From: Bradyrhizobium sp. 4
GTDB lineage: Bacteria > Pseudomonadota > Alphaproteobacteria > Rhizobiales > Xanthobacteraceae
NCBI RefSeq assembly: GCF_023100905.1
Contig: NZ_CP064686.1
Location: forward strand, 4,092,001 to 4,156,000
Length of the DNA: 64,000 bases
Direction: 5' to 3'
A program made the translations under genes and the position numbers. The notes beneath the pieces are model-generated. The model was not told the origin of the DNA. It made no database searches and saw only the letters and a list, made by a program, of their open reading frames with translations. This document shows positions 25,257-33,824 of the stretch, one piece after another; positions within the stretch are counted from its first letter, which is position 1; each line of letters starts with the position of its first letter.

Positions 25257-25484
25257 ATGGCCAATAGCATCTGGACGATCGAAGAATTCACCTGCCCGGG
25301 TTGCAGCATGAACTACACCGCGACAAGGGAGGAGCACGCCGAAGCGCATTCCGGCAGCTTCAAGTGCAGCATCTGCAGCGGCGTGGTGCACACCTGGTCC
25401 GGCAAGCACCATTTCTTCGGCTGGGAGGCGGTGAAGGCCAAGCCACCCGTGTTCGGAAGACGCTGGGCCGGAGCGGGCTGGTAG
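25257..25484 (+). CDS. small zinc-finger-like protein
   Basis: A 75-residue protein with two CxxC pairs ('FTCPGCSMNYTATREEHAEA' and 'FKCSICSGVVHTWSGKHHFF'), a pattern suitable for one zinc site. Related short proteins with 'C..CGM.Y.AT.E......G.F.C..C' are frequent in Bradyrhizobium. It is 97 bases upstream of the acetoacetate-CoA ligase gene, same strand. Function unknown. Confidence 0.7.
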   Translation: MANSIWTIEEFTCPGCSMNYTATREEHAEAHSGSFKCSICSGVVHTWSGKHHFFGWEAVKAKPPVFGRRWAGAGW

Positions 25485-25581
25485 ACTGCTACTCCCGTCA
25501 ACGCTGCCTGCCCGAACTGCGGCTTCTGCTACTCTGCGGCACCGGTTAACATCCGCGCCCCGCAACTGAAGCCGACACGCA

Positions 25582-27630
25582 ATGACCTCACCCTTCGTTC
25601 CCCAGATCGCCCTTTACCGCGCCTGGCTCGCCGAACAGCGCGGCCTTACCTTCGCCAGCTACGAGGACATGCGGCAATGGTCGGTGCGCGATCTCGATGG
25701 GTTCTGGCGCAGCATCTGGGACTATTACGATCTGCAATCGCCAACGCCGTTTGCGGCCGTGATCACCGAGCGCAAGATGCCCGGCGCGATCTGGTTTCCC
25801 GGCGCCCAGGTCAACTATGCCCGGCAGGTGTTCCGCCATGTGGAGGCGGCTGACGCCGCCGGCCTGCCAGCGATCGTCAGTTCCGGCGAGGACGGCAGGC
25901 TTTGCGAGACGAGCTGGCCGGAGCTGCGGCGCAAGGCGGCTGCCCTCGCGCTGCATCTGAAAGAAAAAGACATCAGGCCCGGCGACCGGGTCGCCGCCTA
26001 TCTGCCCAACATCCCCGAGACCATCATCGCATTCCTGGCGAGCGCCAGTATCGGCGCGATCTGGAGCGTGTGCGCGCCCGACATGGCCGCACCCGCCGTG
26101 ATCGACCGCTTCAAGCAGATCGAACCGAAAGTGCTGATCGCCTGCGACGCAGTCACCTATGCCGGACGCCGGCACGATCGCAAAGACGTCCTCGCCGAGC
26201 TGCGGCGATCGCTGCCGACGGTCGAGCACGTCATTCTGCACAGCGACGCCGCCGCGCGCCCAGCGGCGGACGCCCTGCTCTCCGACATTGTCGCAGCAAC
26301 GGGCGCCGCGATCGACGCGTTCGAGCCAGCGTGGCTGCCGTTCGATCATCCGCTCTGGATCGTCTATTCCAGCGGCACCACCGGTCTGCCGAAGCCGATC
26401 GTGCACGGCCATGGCGGCATCGTCATCGTGGTGCTGGCGCTGCTGGGATTGCACAACGATCTCGGCTGCTCCTACCACGAGAATTCGTTCGGCGAGCGCT
26501 ATCACTGGTACTCTTCGACGGGCTGGATCATGTGGAACAGCCAGATCGGCGGCCTGCTCGGCGGCACCACCTGCTGCATCTTCGACGGCAGCCCCGGCGG
26601 CGCCAGGGACAAGCCGGACTGGACCACGTTGTGGCGCTTCGTCGCGCAATCCAAAGCGACCTTCTTCGGTGCGGGCGCCGCGTTCTTCGCCAACTGCGCC
26701 AAGGCCGAGATCGACCTCACCGCCGCCGGTGATCTCTCACAGCTTCGATGTCTCGGCTCGACCGGCTCTCCGCTGAGCGCCGACACGCAAGCCTGGTTCA
26801 ACGACCGCTTCGCGGCGCTCGCGAAGATCAACGGCAGCAAGGCGCAGGCCGATATCTGGTGGGCCAACATCTCCGGCGGCACCGATTTCGCCGGCGCCTT
26901 CATTGGCGGAAATCGCGAACTGCCGCAGACGCCGGGCGCGATGCAGTGCCGTCTGCTGGGTGCCGCCGTGGAAGCCTTCGACGAACAGGGCCGCGCCGTC
27001 ATCGGCGAGGTCGGCGAGCTCGTCTGCACCGAGCCGATGCCGTCGATGCCGCTCTATTTCTGGAACGACAAGGGCGATGCGCGCTATCGCGCGAGCTATT
27101 TCGAGACCTATCCGGACAATTTCGACGGCAGCGGCCGCGGGCCGGTGTGGCGGCATGGCGACTGGCTCAAGGTCGACCCGGACGGCTCCTGCATCATCTA
27201 TGGCCGCAGCGATGCCACCATCAACCGGCATGGTCTGCGCATGGGCACGAGCGAACTCTACTCCGCGATCGAGGCGTTGCCGGAGGTGCTGGATTCCCTC
27301 GTCGTCGATCTCGAATATCTGGGCCGTGACAGCTACATGCCGCTGTTCGTGGTGCTGCGCGAAGGCGTCGCCTTCGACGGCGCAATGCAGGCGAGGATCA
27401 ACAAGGCGATCGAGGCCGGCCTCTCCCGCCGCTTCCTGCCCAACGAGATTTTTGCGGTCGCCGAGATCCCGCGCACGCTCTCGGGCAAGAAGCAGGAGCT
27501 GCCGATCAAGAAGCTGCTGCTCGGCCAGCCCGTCGAGAAGGTCATCAACCGGGAGGCGATGGCCAATCCCGCCTGCCTCGACTGGTACCTTGCCTTTGCA
27601 CGCGACTATCTGGCGCGGACCGAGACTTGA
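25582..27630 (+). CDS. Acetoacetate--CoA ligase
   Basis: An acetoacetyl-CoA synthetase of 682 residues that activates acetoacetate with ATP and CoA, feeding ketone bodies or PHB breakdown products into acetyl-CoA. It belongs to the ANL (acyl-CoA synthetase) superfamily: N-terminal cap 'FWRSIWDYYDLQSPTPF', 'MPGAIWFPGAQVNYARQVFR', P-loop 'WIVYSSGTTGLPKPIVHGHG', the family-typical 'WYSSTGWIMWNSQIGGLLGG', 'GGTDFAGAFIGGNRELP', 'YGRSDATINRHGLRMGTSEL' and the catalytic-Lys region 'RTLSGKKQELPIKKLLLG'. Length matches the subfamily. No phasin or PHB gene is adjacent. Confidence 0.93.
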   Translation: MTSPFVPQIALYRAWLAEQRGLTFASYEDMRQWSVRDLDGFWRSIWDYYDLQSPTPFAAVITERKMPGAIWFPGAQVNYARQVFRHVEAADAAGLPAIVSSGEDGRLCETSWPELRRKAAALALHLKEKDIRPGDRVAAYLPNIPETIIAFLASASIGAIWSVCAPDMAAPAVIDRFKQIEPKVLIACDAVTYAGRRHDRKDVLAELRRSLPTVEHVILHSDAAARPAADALLSDIVAATGAAIDAFEPAWLPFDHPLWIVYSSGTTGLPKPIVHGHGGIVIVVLALLGLHNDLGCSYHENSFGERYHWYSSTGWIMWNSQIGGLLGGTTCCIFDGSPGGARDKPDWTTLWRFVAQSKATFFGAGAAFFANCAKAEIDLTAAGDLSQLRCLGSTGSPLSADTQAWFNDRFAALAKINGSKAQADIWWANISGGTDFAGAFIGGNRELPQTPGAMQCRLLGAAVEAFDEQGRAVIGEVGELVCTEPMPSMPLYFWNDKGDARYRASYFETYPDNFDGSGRGPVWRHGDWLKVDPDGSCIIYGRSDATINRHGLRMGTSELYSAIEALPEVLDSLVVDLEYLGRDSYMPLFVVLREGVAFDGAMQARINKAIEAGLSRRFLPNEIFAVAEIPRTLSGKKQELPIKKLLLGQPVEKVINREAMANPACLDWYLAFARDYLARTET

Positions 27631-27723
27631 GGGGAGATCGCCCCAATTGCGCCGATGCCGTTTGGACTCCGTTCACCGATCGCCGCTAGAGCAGGATGGA
27701 TCTTCCGAAAACGAACGCGCGCC

Positions 27724-28026
27724 ATGGCCGACCTCAACGCCGTCCTCACCAGGCTCAACGACCGTCTGCTACGCCTCGAGGGCGAGTTGTTCGTGCTGCG
27801 CTCGCTGGCCCGCGCGACGCTGACGGCGGGCGATGACCACGCGGCGCGAATGCGCAAGCTGGTCGAGGCCGCAAAGGTCGCGCTCGACGATGAGGCCACC
27901 CGCCCCCTCGACAAGCCGACGCGCAAATATGTCGATGCGGCGACCGCGCTGGTGGAGGAATTGCTGGTCGAGCCGACCCAGGCACGGCCGTTGTTCACCG
28001 TCATCGACGGCGGCCGGCGCGACTGA
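27724..28026 (+). CDS. hypothetical helical protein
   Basis: A 100-residue helical protein (MADLNAVLTRLNDRLLRLEG, 'LFVLRSLARATLTAGDDHAA', 'RKYVDAATALVEELLVEPTQ', 'LFTVIDGGRRD'). The first helix has heptad spacing. It follows the acetoacetate-CoA ligase gene by 93 bases, same strand. No known domain recognised. Confidence 0.6.
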   Translation: MADLNAVLTRLNDRLLRLEGELFVLRSLARATLTAGDDHAARMRKLVEAAKVALDDEATRPLDKPTRKYVDAATALVEELLVEPTQARPLFTVIDGGRRD

Positions 28027-28029
28027 GCG

Positions 28030-28266
28030 TCAAATTGACTGACCGTTGTCCGTCGCAGCGATATCGCCTGACTTGAGCCGGCTGAGGCCGGCTTCGATGA
28101 TCGCGATCTCCTCGTCGATCTGACCGATCGGCAGGCTGAAGTCGTAGCCGGACCCGCTCTTCAGATCGACCGCAAGCCGCTGTCTGTGCATCATCAGCTC
28201 GTCAAGGCCGCGCCGGTTCTTCAGCCGGACATAGACGTCGACGATCTGCTCAATCGCGCTCGGCAT
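28030..28266 (-). CDS. hypothetical protein
   Basis: A 78-residue protein (MPSAIEQIVDVYVRLKNRRG, 'LDELMMHRQRLAVDLKSGSG', 'DFSLPIGQIDEEIAIIEAGL'). Helical and charged with Bradyrhizobium-like composition. It converges with the helical gene at 27724, with three bases between the stops. Start chosen at the Met beginning the helical core; a longer frame to 28344 has no supporting features. Confidence 0.55.
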   Translation of the reverse strand: MPSAIEQIVDVYVRLKNRRGLDELMMHRQRLAVDLKSGSGYDFSLPIGQIDEEIAIIEAGLSRLKSGDIAATDNGQSI

Positions 28267-28603
28267 GAAATCGGTCCCGGCGAAAAGCCCGCACGGCGCA
28301 CCCACGCCGGCGGGACGATCTCGGTGTCGCGGTACGCAATACAAATCCGCGACGGATTCGTCGATACGCCAAGCTGGTTGAGATCATGTTACCGTCAGAT
28401 GATTTCGTGATGGCCGCGCATGAAAAAGCCGCTGGCGATCATGCCAGCGGCCAAATCCGGGTTCGAAAACGGATACGGGTTGAAATGTCGCCAGCCCCGG
28501 TTGGTCCACGTTCTACCGGCAAATCCTGGATCTCTGTGTTAAAAACGAAACACAGGAACAGGCCTATCTCTAATCGCCGCCCGACCGTGGCGGCGTGGCG
28601 CGG
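28267..28603. other. intergenic region with one terminator
   Basis: No gene is apparent. It holds the minus-strand terminator at 28423-28451 for the secreted protein gene at 28604. Confidence 0.5.
28423..28451 (-). terminator. intrinsic terminator (minus strand)
   Basis: A perfect 9-bp stem, GCCGCTGGC/GCCAGCGGC (28428-28436 and 28443-28451) around a 6-base loop, followed on the minus strand by CTTTTTC. It ends transcription from the gene at 28604-28891. Confidence 0.75.
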
Positions 28604-28891
28604 CTAGTCTGTGACGCAGAAATATTTGCGCGGCAGCCTGCGGTAGGCGCTGTAGCGGTAATGCGGCCGGTACGCGTAGCCGCGATAGAGTGCCGGCGGC
28701 TCCTGGCCGTAATAGGCGCCGTGATAGAAATTGATGACCGGCCCTTCCGCGCAGCGATAGGTGTCCCAGGTCGGACCGATGAAGGGCGCCACACCAACCT
28801 CAGGCGGAACCACCGGATAGGGCTGTCCGCCGGCGCGCGCCGGAGGGGTTGCGACCAGGGCCGCGAGAAGGACAAACCACGCGCTTCGCAT
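28604..28891 (-). CDS. secreted Tyr-rich hypothetical protein
   Basis: A 95-residue protein with a signal peptide (MRSAWFVLLAALVATPPARA, cleavage after ARA). The mature part is rich in Tyr, Arg and Pro ('FYHGAYYGQEPPALYRGYAY', 'RPHYRYSAYRRLPRKYFCVT'), typical of small exported proteins of Rhizobiales. Starts at 28915 or 28951 are possible but the Met at 28891 gives a standard signal peptide. Followed by a strong terminator. Confidence 0.6.
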   Translation of the reverse strand: MRSAWFVLLAALVATPPARAGGQPYPVVPPEVGVAPFIGPTWDTYRCAEGPVINFYHGAYYGQEPPALYRGYAYRPHYRYSAYRRLPRKYFCVTD

Positions 28892-29080
28892 GCGTTCGCT
28901 CCGAGCCGATGCCATCCGCGTATGGAAGCACCGGACCGGCCGACGCCGCAATCGCGGAATTCATCGCGCAGCCTCGCTCGGTGCATTGTTGATAACCGGC
29001 GCAAACGCAGTGCGGGTGGTGACAGGACGTCCGGACGTGTTATCGGGAGATGACGCAGTTGCGAGACGGATCGGACACCC

Positions 29081-29668
29081 ATGCGCATTACCCTCGTCGG
29101 CTCCCGCCATTTCGGCGTGACCACCCTGAACATGCTCCGGGAGCACGGTGTCTCGATCGTGCGGGTTGTGGTGGCCGACGCCGAGGATCGTCTCGCCGCG
29201 ACGGCCAAGGCGGCGGGCATCGAGGTCGTGGTCCAGGCCAATCCCAAGCTGGTGGTGGCCTCCGAGATCGCCCCCGACACCGATCTGATCGTCACCGCGC
29301 ACAGCCACGCCCGGATCGGCAAGGACGCGCTCGAGGCCGCGAAGCTGGGTGGGATCGGCTATCATCCCTCGCTGCTGCCGCGTCACCGCGGCAAGGCGGC
29401 CGTGGAATGGACCATCAAGGAAGGCGACCCGATCGCCGGCGGCACGATCTACCACCTCGCCGACCGCATGGACGCCGGCGCCATCGCGGCCCAGGAGTGG
29501 TGCTTCGTCAAAAAGGGCGAGACGGCGCGGGAGCTGTGGGAGCGCGCGCTCGCCCCGCTCGGGCTCAAATTGCTGGCCGACGTGATCGATTATGCCAAGG
29601 TCCACAAGGCGCTGCCGTCGAAGACTCAGGACGAGCAGTTCGCTACCTCGGCGCCAAGCCTTTCCTAA
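29081..29668 (+). CDS. formyltransferase-family protein
   Basis: A 195-residue protein of the formyltransferase catalytic fold: N-terminal Rossmann-like 'MRITLVGSRHFGVTTLNMLR', the core 'DLIVTAHSHARIGKDALEAA', 'GGIGYHPSLLPRHRGKAAVE' (HPSLLPxxRG, as in methionyl-tRNA formyltransferase and PurN) and 'GGTIYHLADRMDAGAIAAQE'. It is shorter than Fmt (about 310) because it lacks the C-terminal tRNA-binding domain, and the usual Asn of the N-H-D triad before HPSLLP is replaced ('TAHSH' region). It may be a stand-alone formyltransferase acting on a small molecule or nucleotide sugar. Confidence 0.8.
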   Translation: MRITLVGSRHFGVTTLNMLREHGVSIVRVVVADAEDRLAATAKAAGIEVVVQANPKLVVASEIAPDTDLIVTAHSHARIGKDALEAAKLGGIGYHPSLLPRHRGKAAVEWTIKEGDPIAGGTIYHLADRMDAGAIAAQEWCFVKKGETARELWERALAPLGLKLLADVIDYAKVHKALPSKTQDEQFATSAPSLS

Positions 29669-29762
29669 GGCCCTCTCCTGAGTCGCTGTCCCGACGTTTA
29701 CCCTTAACGTGAAGGGGCGTTGATTCTGCTTCGAAAATTGCAGCCGGAAACCCAAATAAACC

Positions 29763-29782
29763 ATTGTTCCCACAGGAACAAT
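29763..29782. repeat. 20-bp perfect palindrome
   Basis: ATTGTTCCCACAGGAACAAT: two 8-base arms around CACA, 85 bases before the secreted-protein gene at 29867. It could be an operator or a short hairpin. A related GTTCCC-ATGG-GGGAAC palindrome lies at 52044. Confidence 0.6.
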
Positions 29783-29866
29783 TTTCGATTTGGCACCGCA
29801 CCAAATTTCCGTCACATTTGGCCCGAATAAGGGTCAGCATATCAGACAAATTCAAGGACGGATTTT

Positions 29867-30211
29867 ATGCGTTTTGCTCGCATTGCGGCGTTCTGTGCCG
29901 CTTCAGTTTTCACCCTCGCCGCGCCCGCTTTCGCCCAGACTCCCTATGACGGCAACTGGCAGGTCACCATCGTCACCAAGAGCGGTTCCTGCGAGCCGAC
30001 CGCAAGCTCCTTGCTGACGGTTGCCGACGGCAAGATCACCGCGCCGGGCGCTAACGTTTCCGGCACCATCGGCAGCGGGGGACTTGTGAAAGTTTCGATC
30101 AATGGTGCATATGCCAACGGTCAACTCAGCGGCAACGCCGGATCGGGGAAGTGGAATGGAGCATCTGCAGGCATACCGTGCAGCGGGCGGTGGGAAGCAT
30201 CGCGCCAATAG
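29867..30211 (+). CDS. secreted Gly/Ser-rich hypothetical protein
   Basis: A 114-residue protein with a clear signal peptide (MRFARIAAFCAASVFTLAAP, cleavage after AFA). The mature part ('YDGNWQVTIVTKSGSCEPTA', 'LLTVADGKITAPGANVSGTI', 'GQLSGNAGSGKWNGASAGIP') looks like a small beta-rich domain with two Cys. The next gene at 30219 encodes a related exported protein eight bases on, so the two likely form an operon. Function unknown. Confidence 0.7.
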   Translation: MRFARIAAFCAASVFTLAAPAFAQTPYDGNWQVTIVTKSGSCEPTASSLLTVADGKITAPGANVSGTIGSGGLVKVSINGAYANGQLSGNAGSGKWNGASAGIPCSGRWEASRQ

Positions 30212-30218
30212 AAGAATC

Positions 30219-30701
30219 GTGACCAGCGGTCTGGGCCAGCGGCTCCTGATTGCGGCTGCCGTCATGTTTGCGGCCGGAATTGCTAATTCCGAGAGCAAGG
30301 CCCAGTCGGGCCCGTTTGCCCCGCTGGCAGGCAGCTGGAGCGGCTCGGGAACGGTCACGTTGGATGACGGCTCGACCGAGCGGATCCGCTGCCGGGCCAA
30401 ATACGCTCCGGTCGGACCGACGATGGAGTTGTCGCTGACCTGCGCCAGCGACGCCTACAAGTTCAACCTCGGCGCCAACGTAAAGGCTGAAGGCAGCGCC
30501 ATCGCGGGCAGCTGGTCCGAGGCCAGCCGCAATATCAGCGGCTCCCTTTCGGGCCGCGGCGCGGGTGGAAACTATGAGCTGCTCGCCTCCACCGCCGGCT
30601 TCAACGCCAACATCTCGCTGAAGACGTCCGGCAACAAGCAGAACGTCACGATGCGTGCCGATAGCCAGTTCCGCGGCGCCAACATCTCGCTGTCGCGCTA
30701 A
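30219..30701 (+). CDS. secreted hypothetical protein (GTG start)
   Basis: A 160-residue product from GTG with a signal peptide ('GLGQRLLIAAAVMFAAGIAN', cleavage near SKAQS) and a beta-rich mature domain: 'FAPLAGSWSGSGTVTLDDGS', 'RIRCRAKYAPVGPTMELSLT', 'SGSLSGRGAGGNYELLASTA', 'RADSQFRGANISLSR'. It begins seven bases after the stop of the smaller secreted gene. Both share a 'G.W.G......G.I.G....' style, suggesting distant paralogy. Longer in-frame starts overlap the upstream gene. Function unknown. Confidence 0.7.
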   Translation: MTSGLGQRLLIAAAVMFAAGIANSESKAQSGPFAPLAGSWSGSGTVTLDDGSTERIRCRAKYAPVGPTMELSLTCASDAYKFNLGANVKAEGSAIAGSWSEASRNISGSLSGRGAGGNYELLASTAGFNANISLKTSGNKQNVTMRADSQFRGANISLSR

Positions 30702-30721
30702 GCCGATACAAGTAGATTGAC

Positions 30722-30755
30722 AATCGACCCGGCGATCACGCCGGGTTGATTTTTT
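30722..30755. terminator. intrinsic terminator
   Basis: A long hairpin with the core stem CCCGGCG-ATCA-CGCCGGG (30728-30745), extended by AATCGA/TTGATT, followed by TTTTTT on the plus strand. It ends the secreted-protein operon and touches the 3' end of the convergent Rid gene. Confidence 0.75.
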
Positions 30756-31152
30756 ATGTGCCCGGCACGAACGCCGTGACCTCGATCTCGACCTTGGCCC
30801 GGTCGTCCACGAGGCCGCCGATGTAGAGCAAGGTCGAGGGCGGGAAATTGCGCCCCAGCGTTTCCTTCCAAGCCGCGCCGATGCCGGACCCGGCTGCCTC
30901 ATATTCGCTGCGGCTGGTCAGGTACCAGGTCAGGCGGACGATATGCTCGGGGCCGGCGTCGGCCTCGCCCAGGAGCTTGATGACCCGCTTCAGCGCGGTC
31001 CCGACCTGCGCGGCCATGTCAGGCGCGTAATTGCCGGTCTCGTCGCCGCCGGTCTGCCCGGCCAACACCACCCAGCGGCCCGGCCCCTCGACCGCGACGC
31101 CATGGGAAAAGCCGCGCGGTTTTTTCCACTCGGCCGGCTGCAAGATGTGCAT
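30754..31152 (-). CDS. RidA/YjgF-like family protein
   Basis: A 132-residue protein of the trimeric Rid fold: 'GVAVEGPGRWVVLAGQTGGD', 'QVGTALKRVIKLLGEADAGP', 'HIVRLTWYLTSRSEYEAAGS' and the end 'DDRAKVEIEVTAFVPGT'. Archetypal RidA deaminates reactive enamine/imine intermediates using an Arg in the PxR motif; here the corresponding stretch reads 'FPPSTLLYIGGL', with no Arg, so it probably belongs to a Rid subfamily without that activity. Substrate unknown. It converges with the secreted-protein operon. Confidence 0.88.
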   Translation of the reverse strand: MHILQPAEWKKPRGFSHGVAVEGPGRWVVLAGQTGGDETGNYAPDMAAQVGTALKRVIKLLGEADAGPEHIVRLTWYLTSRSEYEAAGSGIGAAWKETLGRNFPPSTLLYIGGLVDDRAKVEIEVTAFVPGT

Positions 31153-31303
31153 GAGCGAAGATCTCCCGATTTTTCTCGTTGTTCAGTGATGCCTTAGCAC
31201 GCCGCCATGCATCGCTGCACCGGCAGATTTGGCCGTTGCAAACGGCGACGATGTCGCCGATACCGGCCCTCCCTCAGAACCCTCGCCTCCCAAACCTGCG
31301 CCG

Positions 31304-32179
31304 ATGAACACCACACCGTCCAAAACGATGGCTGCCCTGTGGATGGCGGGCTGGCTGTCGCTGATGCTGGTCATGGCGGTCGCCGGGCGCGAGACCACGC
31401 GCGAGCTGAATGTATTTCAGATCATGGAAGTGCGTTCGGTGATCGGGTTCACGCTTCTGCTGCCGATCATCTACCGGTCCGGTGGCTTCAAGGCGGTCGC
31501 GACCAAGCGCCTGCCCCAGCATCTCGCGCGCAATGGGGTGCATTATTTCGCACAGCTCGGCTGGTTCTACGCACTGACGCTGATCGGGATCGGCCAGGTC
31601 GTCGCGATCGAATTCACCATGCCGATCTGGACGGCACTGCTGGCCGCAACATTCCTGTCCGAACGCATGACCGTCTGGAAGATCGCCGCGATCGTGCTCG
31701 GTATCGTCGGTGTGGTCATGATCGTGCGGCCCGCCACCGGCGAGATTAATCCGGGCCAGCTGATCGCGCTGGGAGCCGCGATCGGCTTCAGCATCTCCAT
31801 GATATTGGCGAAATCACTGACTCGGACCGAGAGCGCATTGTCGATCCTATTCTGGATGATCGTCGTGCAGATGGTCGTGGGTCTGCTCCCGACGCTCTAT
31901 GTCTGGACCTGGCCGTCGGCCTCCCTGTGGGGTTGGCTGTTCGTTATCGGGGTCTGCGGCACATTCTCGCACTATTGCCTCGCCAGCGCGCTCCGGTACG
32001 CGGATGCGACCATCGTGGTGCCGATGGACTTTCTGCGGGTTCCGCTCACGGCCACCGTCGGCTGGCTGCTCTATTCCGAGCGGCTCGACTCCTGGACCGT
32101 GCTCGGCGCGGCGCTGATCCTCTGCGGCAATCTCCTGAACTTGAAGCCGGCTTCGCCGGTTCCCGCCCGCGCACGCTGA
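31304..32179 (+). CDS. DMT-superfamily transporter (EamA domains)
   Basis: A 291-residue protein with about ten membrane helices in two EamA repeats: 'ALWMAGWLSLMLVMAVAGRE', 'VIGFTLLLPIIYRSGGFKAV', 'GIGQVVAIEFTMPIWTALLA', 'LGIVGVVMIVRPATGEINPG', then 'LFWMIVVQMVVGLLPTLYVW', 'CLASALRYADATIVVPMDFL' and 'LGAALILCGNLLNLKPA'. EamA proteins export metabolites such as amino acids or their derivatives. The ATG at 31304 begins the first helix; a TTG at 31229 would add a disordered N-terminus. Confidence 0.87.
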   Translation: MNTTPSKTMAALWMAGWLSLMLVMAVAGRETTRELNVFQIMEVRSVIGFTLLLPIIYRSGGFKAVATKRLPQHLARNGVHYFAQLGWFYALTLIGIGQVVAIEFTMPIWTALLAATFLSERMTVWKIAAIVLGIVGVVMIVRPATGEINPGQLIALGAAIGFSISMILAKSLTRTESALSILFWMIVVQMVVGLLPTLYVWTWPSASLWGWLFVIGVCGTFSHYCLASALRYADATIVVPMDFLRVPLTATVGWLLYSERLDSWTVLGAALILCGNLLNLKPASPVPARAR

Positions 32180-32216
32180 ACCTTGCGCCGCTTCGTGCGA
32201 CAAAACCAAGTGTCCG

Positions 32217-32232
32217 TGTGATTTAGATCACG
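32217..32232. promoter_or_regulatory. candidate CRP/FNR-type binding site
   Basis: TGTGA-TTTAGA-TCACG, with a GTGAT-TTAG-ATCAC inner inverted repeat, matches the CRP-style TGTGA-N6-TCACA at nine of ten positions and is also close to the FNR/FixK TTGAT-N4-ATCAA. It lies about 150 bases upstream of the caspase-like gene and just after the transporter gene. Which regulator binds, if any, is unknown. Confidence 0.4.
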
Positions 32233-32383
32233 TTGGAAGGGTATTCCATCGTGCACATTCTGCCACACTGCAGCGGGTTGAACGCGACGAACTGCCGTTT
32301 TGGTGGCGCCAAATCGGCCACTTCGTGTAAGTTCGTTGCCAATCTGTTGCTGCCTGCAATTTCGATTCTGTTGGGGATTCCAG

Positions 32384-33805
32384 ATGCGCACTCTCACCCT
32401 CCTCGCGTCGCTGATGTGCATGGTACTGTCGGTCAGTGCCGCGAAGGCCGACCGCCGTGTTGCTTTCGTCGTCGGCAACGGCACCTACAAGAACGTCGCA
32501 CAATTGCCGAACCCGCCGATCGACGCCAAAGCGATGGCGGCAACGCTGCGCAATGTCGGCTTCGAGGTGATCGAAGGTTCGAACCTCTCGCGCGACCAGA
32601 TGACGGAGAAGCTGCTGGACTTCGGCCGCAAGGCGCAGGGCTCCGATGTCGCAGTGTTCTATTATGCCGGTCACGGCATCGCGGTCGGCGGCTCCAACTA
32701 TCTTCTGCCTGTCGATGCCGACATCAAGTCGGAGATGGACGTCAAGCTCGGTGCCGCCATCAACATCGATCTGACGCTCGAGCAGACCATGGGCGACGCT
32801 AAGGTCAAGCTGGTCTTCCTTGACGCCTGCCGCGACAATCCGTTCGCCGCCAAGATCAAGTCGAACTCCGCGACCCGCAGCGTCAACGTGCAGAGCGGTC
32901 TTGCCGAGATGAAATCCGGCGAAGGCACGCTGATCGCGTTCGCCACCGGTCCGGGCCAGACCGCGCTCGACGGCCAGGAGGGCAACAACAGCCCGTTCAC
33001 CCGTGCGCTGATCGACAACATCACCAAGCCTGGCATCGAGATCCAGCAGGCAATGACGTCGGTCCGCGCCCAGGTCAACGAGGAGACCCACAAGGGTCAG
33101 CTGCCATGGGGCCACACCAATTTGATCGGCGCCGTCTATCTCAACCAGGCTCCGACGACCCAGGTCGCCAATGCGGCACCGACGGCTGCTGGCGTCGTGC
33201 CCGCGGCAACAGGCGGCAATTCGGACGGTGTCGAGCTCGAATACTGGCGGTCAGTCAAGGAGAGCAACAAGCCCGAAGAGCTCAACGCCTACCTCTCCAC
33301 CTACCCGAACGGCCAGTTCAAGGCACTGGCGCTGGCGCGGCTCGCGGCAATCAAGAGCGGCCCGTCGACGACGACCCGCAACCTCAACGCCGGTGTCGAT
33401 CCTGCCACCTTCACCGACGACGCCAGCCAGCTCACCGAGGACCAGATCGGCCTCGACAAGGGGCAGCGCCGCGACGTGCAGCGCCGCCTGACCGGACTTG
33501 GATTCGACACCAAGGTCACCGGGGCGTTCAGCGAGGACACCCGTACGGTGCTCAAGCGCTGGCAGGCGGCACGTGGCTATCCATCGAGCGGCTATCTCAA
33601 CAAGCTCCAGCACAAGGCCCTGCTGTCGGAGATCGTGGCCTCCGCGCCGACCACTGCGAGCGACGACAGCGCGAAGCCGGCCCGACGTGCCCCGGCCCAG
33701 GCGCAGAGCGCACCCGCCCAGCATCGCGGCGGCGGCGGCGACGCCGGCGCAGCCTTCGTCGGCGGCGTCGTCGGCGGCATGATGGGCGGCATGTTCCGCC
33801 GCTGA
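32384..33805 (+). CDS. secreted caspase-family (C14-like) protein with peptidoglycan-binding domain
   Basis: A 473-residue protein with a signal peptide (MRTLTLLASLMCMVLSVSAA, cleavage near AKA). A caspase-like domain (about 25-255) has the His of the dyad in 'VFYYAGHGIAVGG' and the Cys in 'KVKLVFLDACRDNPF', plus 'VAFVVGNGTYKNVAQLPNPP' at its start. After a linker with 'YWRSVKESNKPEELNAYLST' comes a PG_binding_1-type domain (about 370-430, 'QRRDVQRRLTGLGFDTKVTG', 'RTVLKRWQAARGYPSSGYLN'), then a Gly-rich tail. It is likely an exported Arg/Lys-specific-type cysteine protease or a scaffold of the cell envelope. Followed by a perfect terminator. Confidence 0.9.
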   Translation: MRTLTLLASLMCMVLSVSAAKADRRVAFVVGNGTYKNVAQLPNPPIDAKAMAATLRNVGFEVIEGSNLSRDQMTEKLLDFGRKAQGSDVAVFYYAGHGIAVGGSNYLLPVDADIKSEMDVKLGAAINIDLTLEQTMGDAKVKLVFLDACRDNPFAAKIKSNSATRSVNVQSGLAEMKSGEGTLIAFATGPGQTALDGQEGNNSPFTRALIDNITKPGIEIQQAMTSVRAQVNEETHKGQLPWGHTNLIGAVYLNQAPTTQVANAAPTAAGVVPAATGGNSDGVELEYWRSVKESNKPEELNAYLSTYPNGQFKALALARLAAIKSGPSTTTRNLNAGVDPATFTDDASQLTEDQIGLDKGQRRDVQRRLTGLGFDTKVTGAFSEDTRTVLKRWQAARGYPSSGYLNKLQHKALLSEIVASAPTTASDDSAKPARRAPAQAQSAPAQHRGGGGDAGAAFVGGVVGGMMGGMFRR

Positions 33806-33824
33806 GGCGAGGCCAATCGCAAAC

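Noticed and set aside
29775..29800. General-stress (EcfG-type) promoter GGAAC-N16/17-CGTT near the palindrome
   Set aside because: GGAAC is present but no CGTT lies at the required distance.
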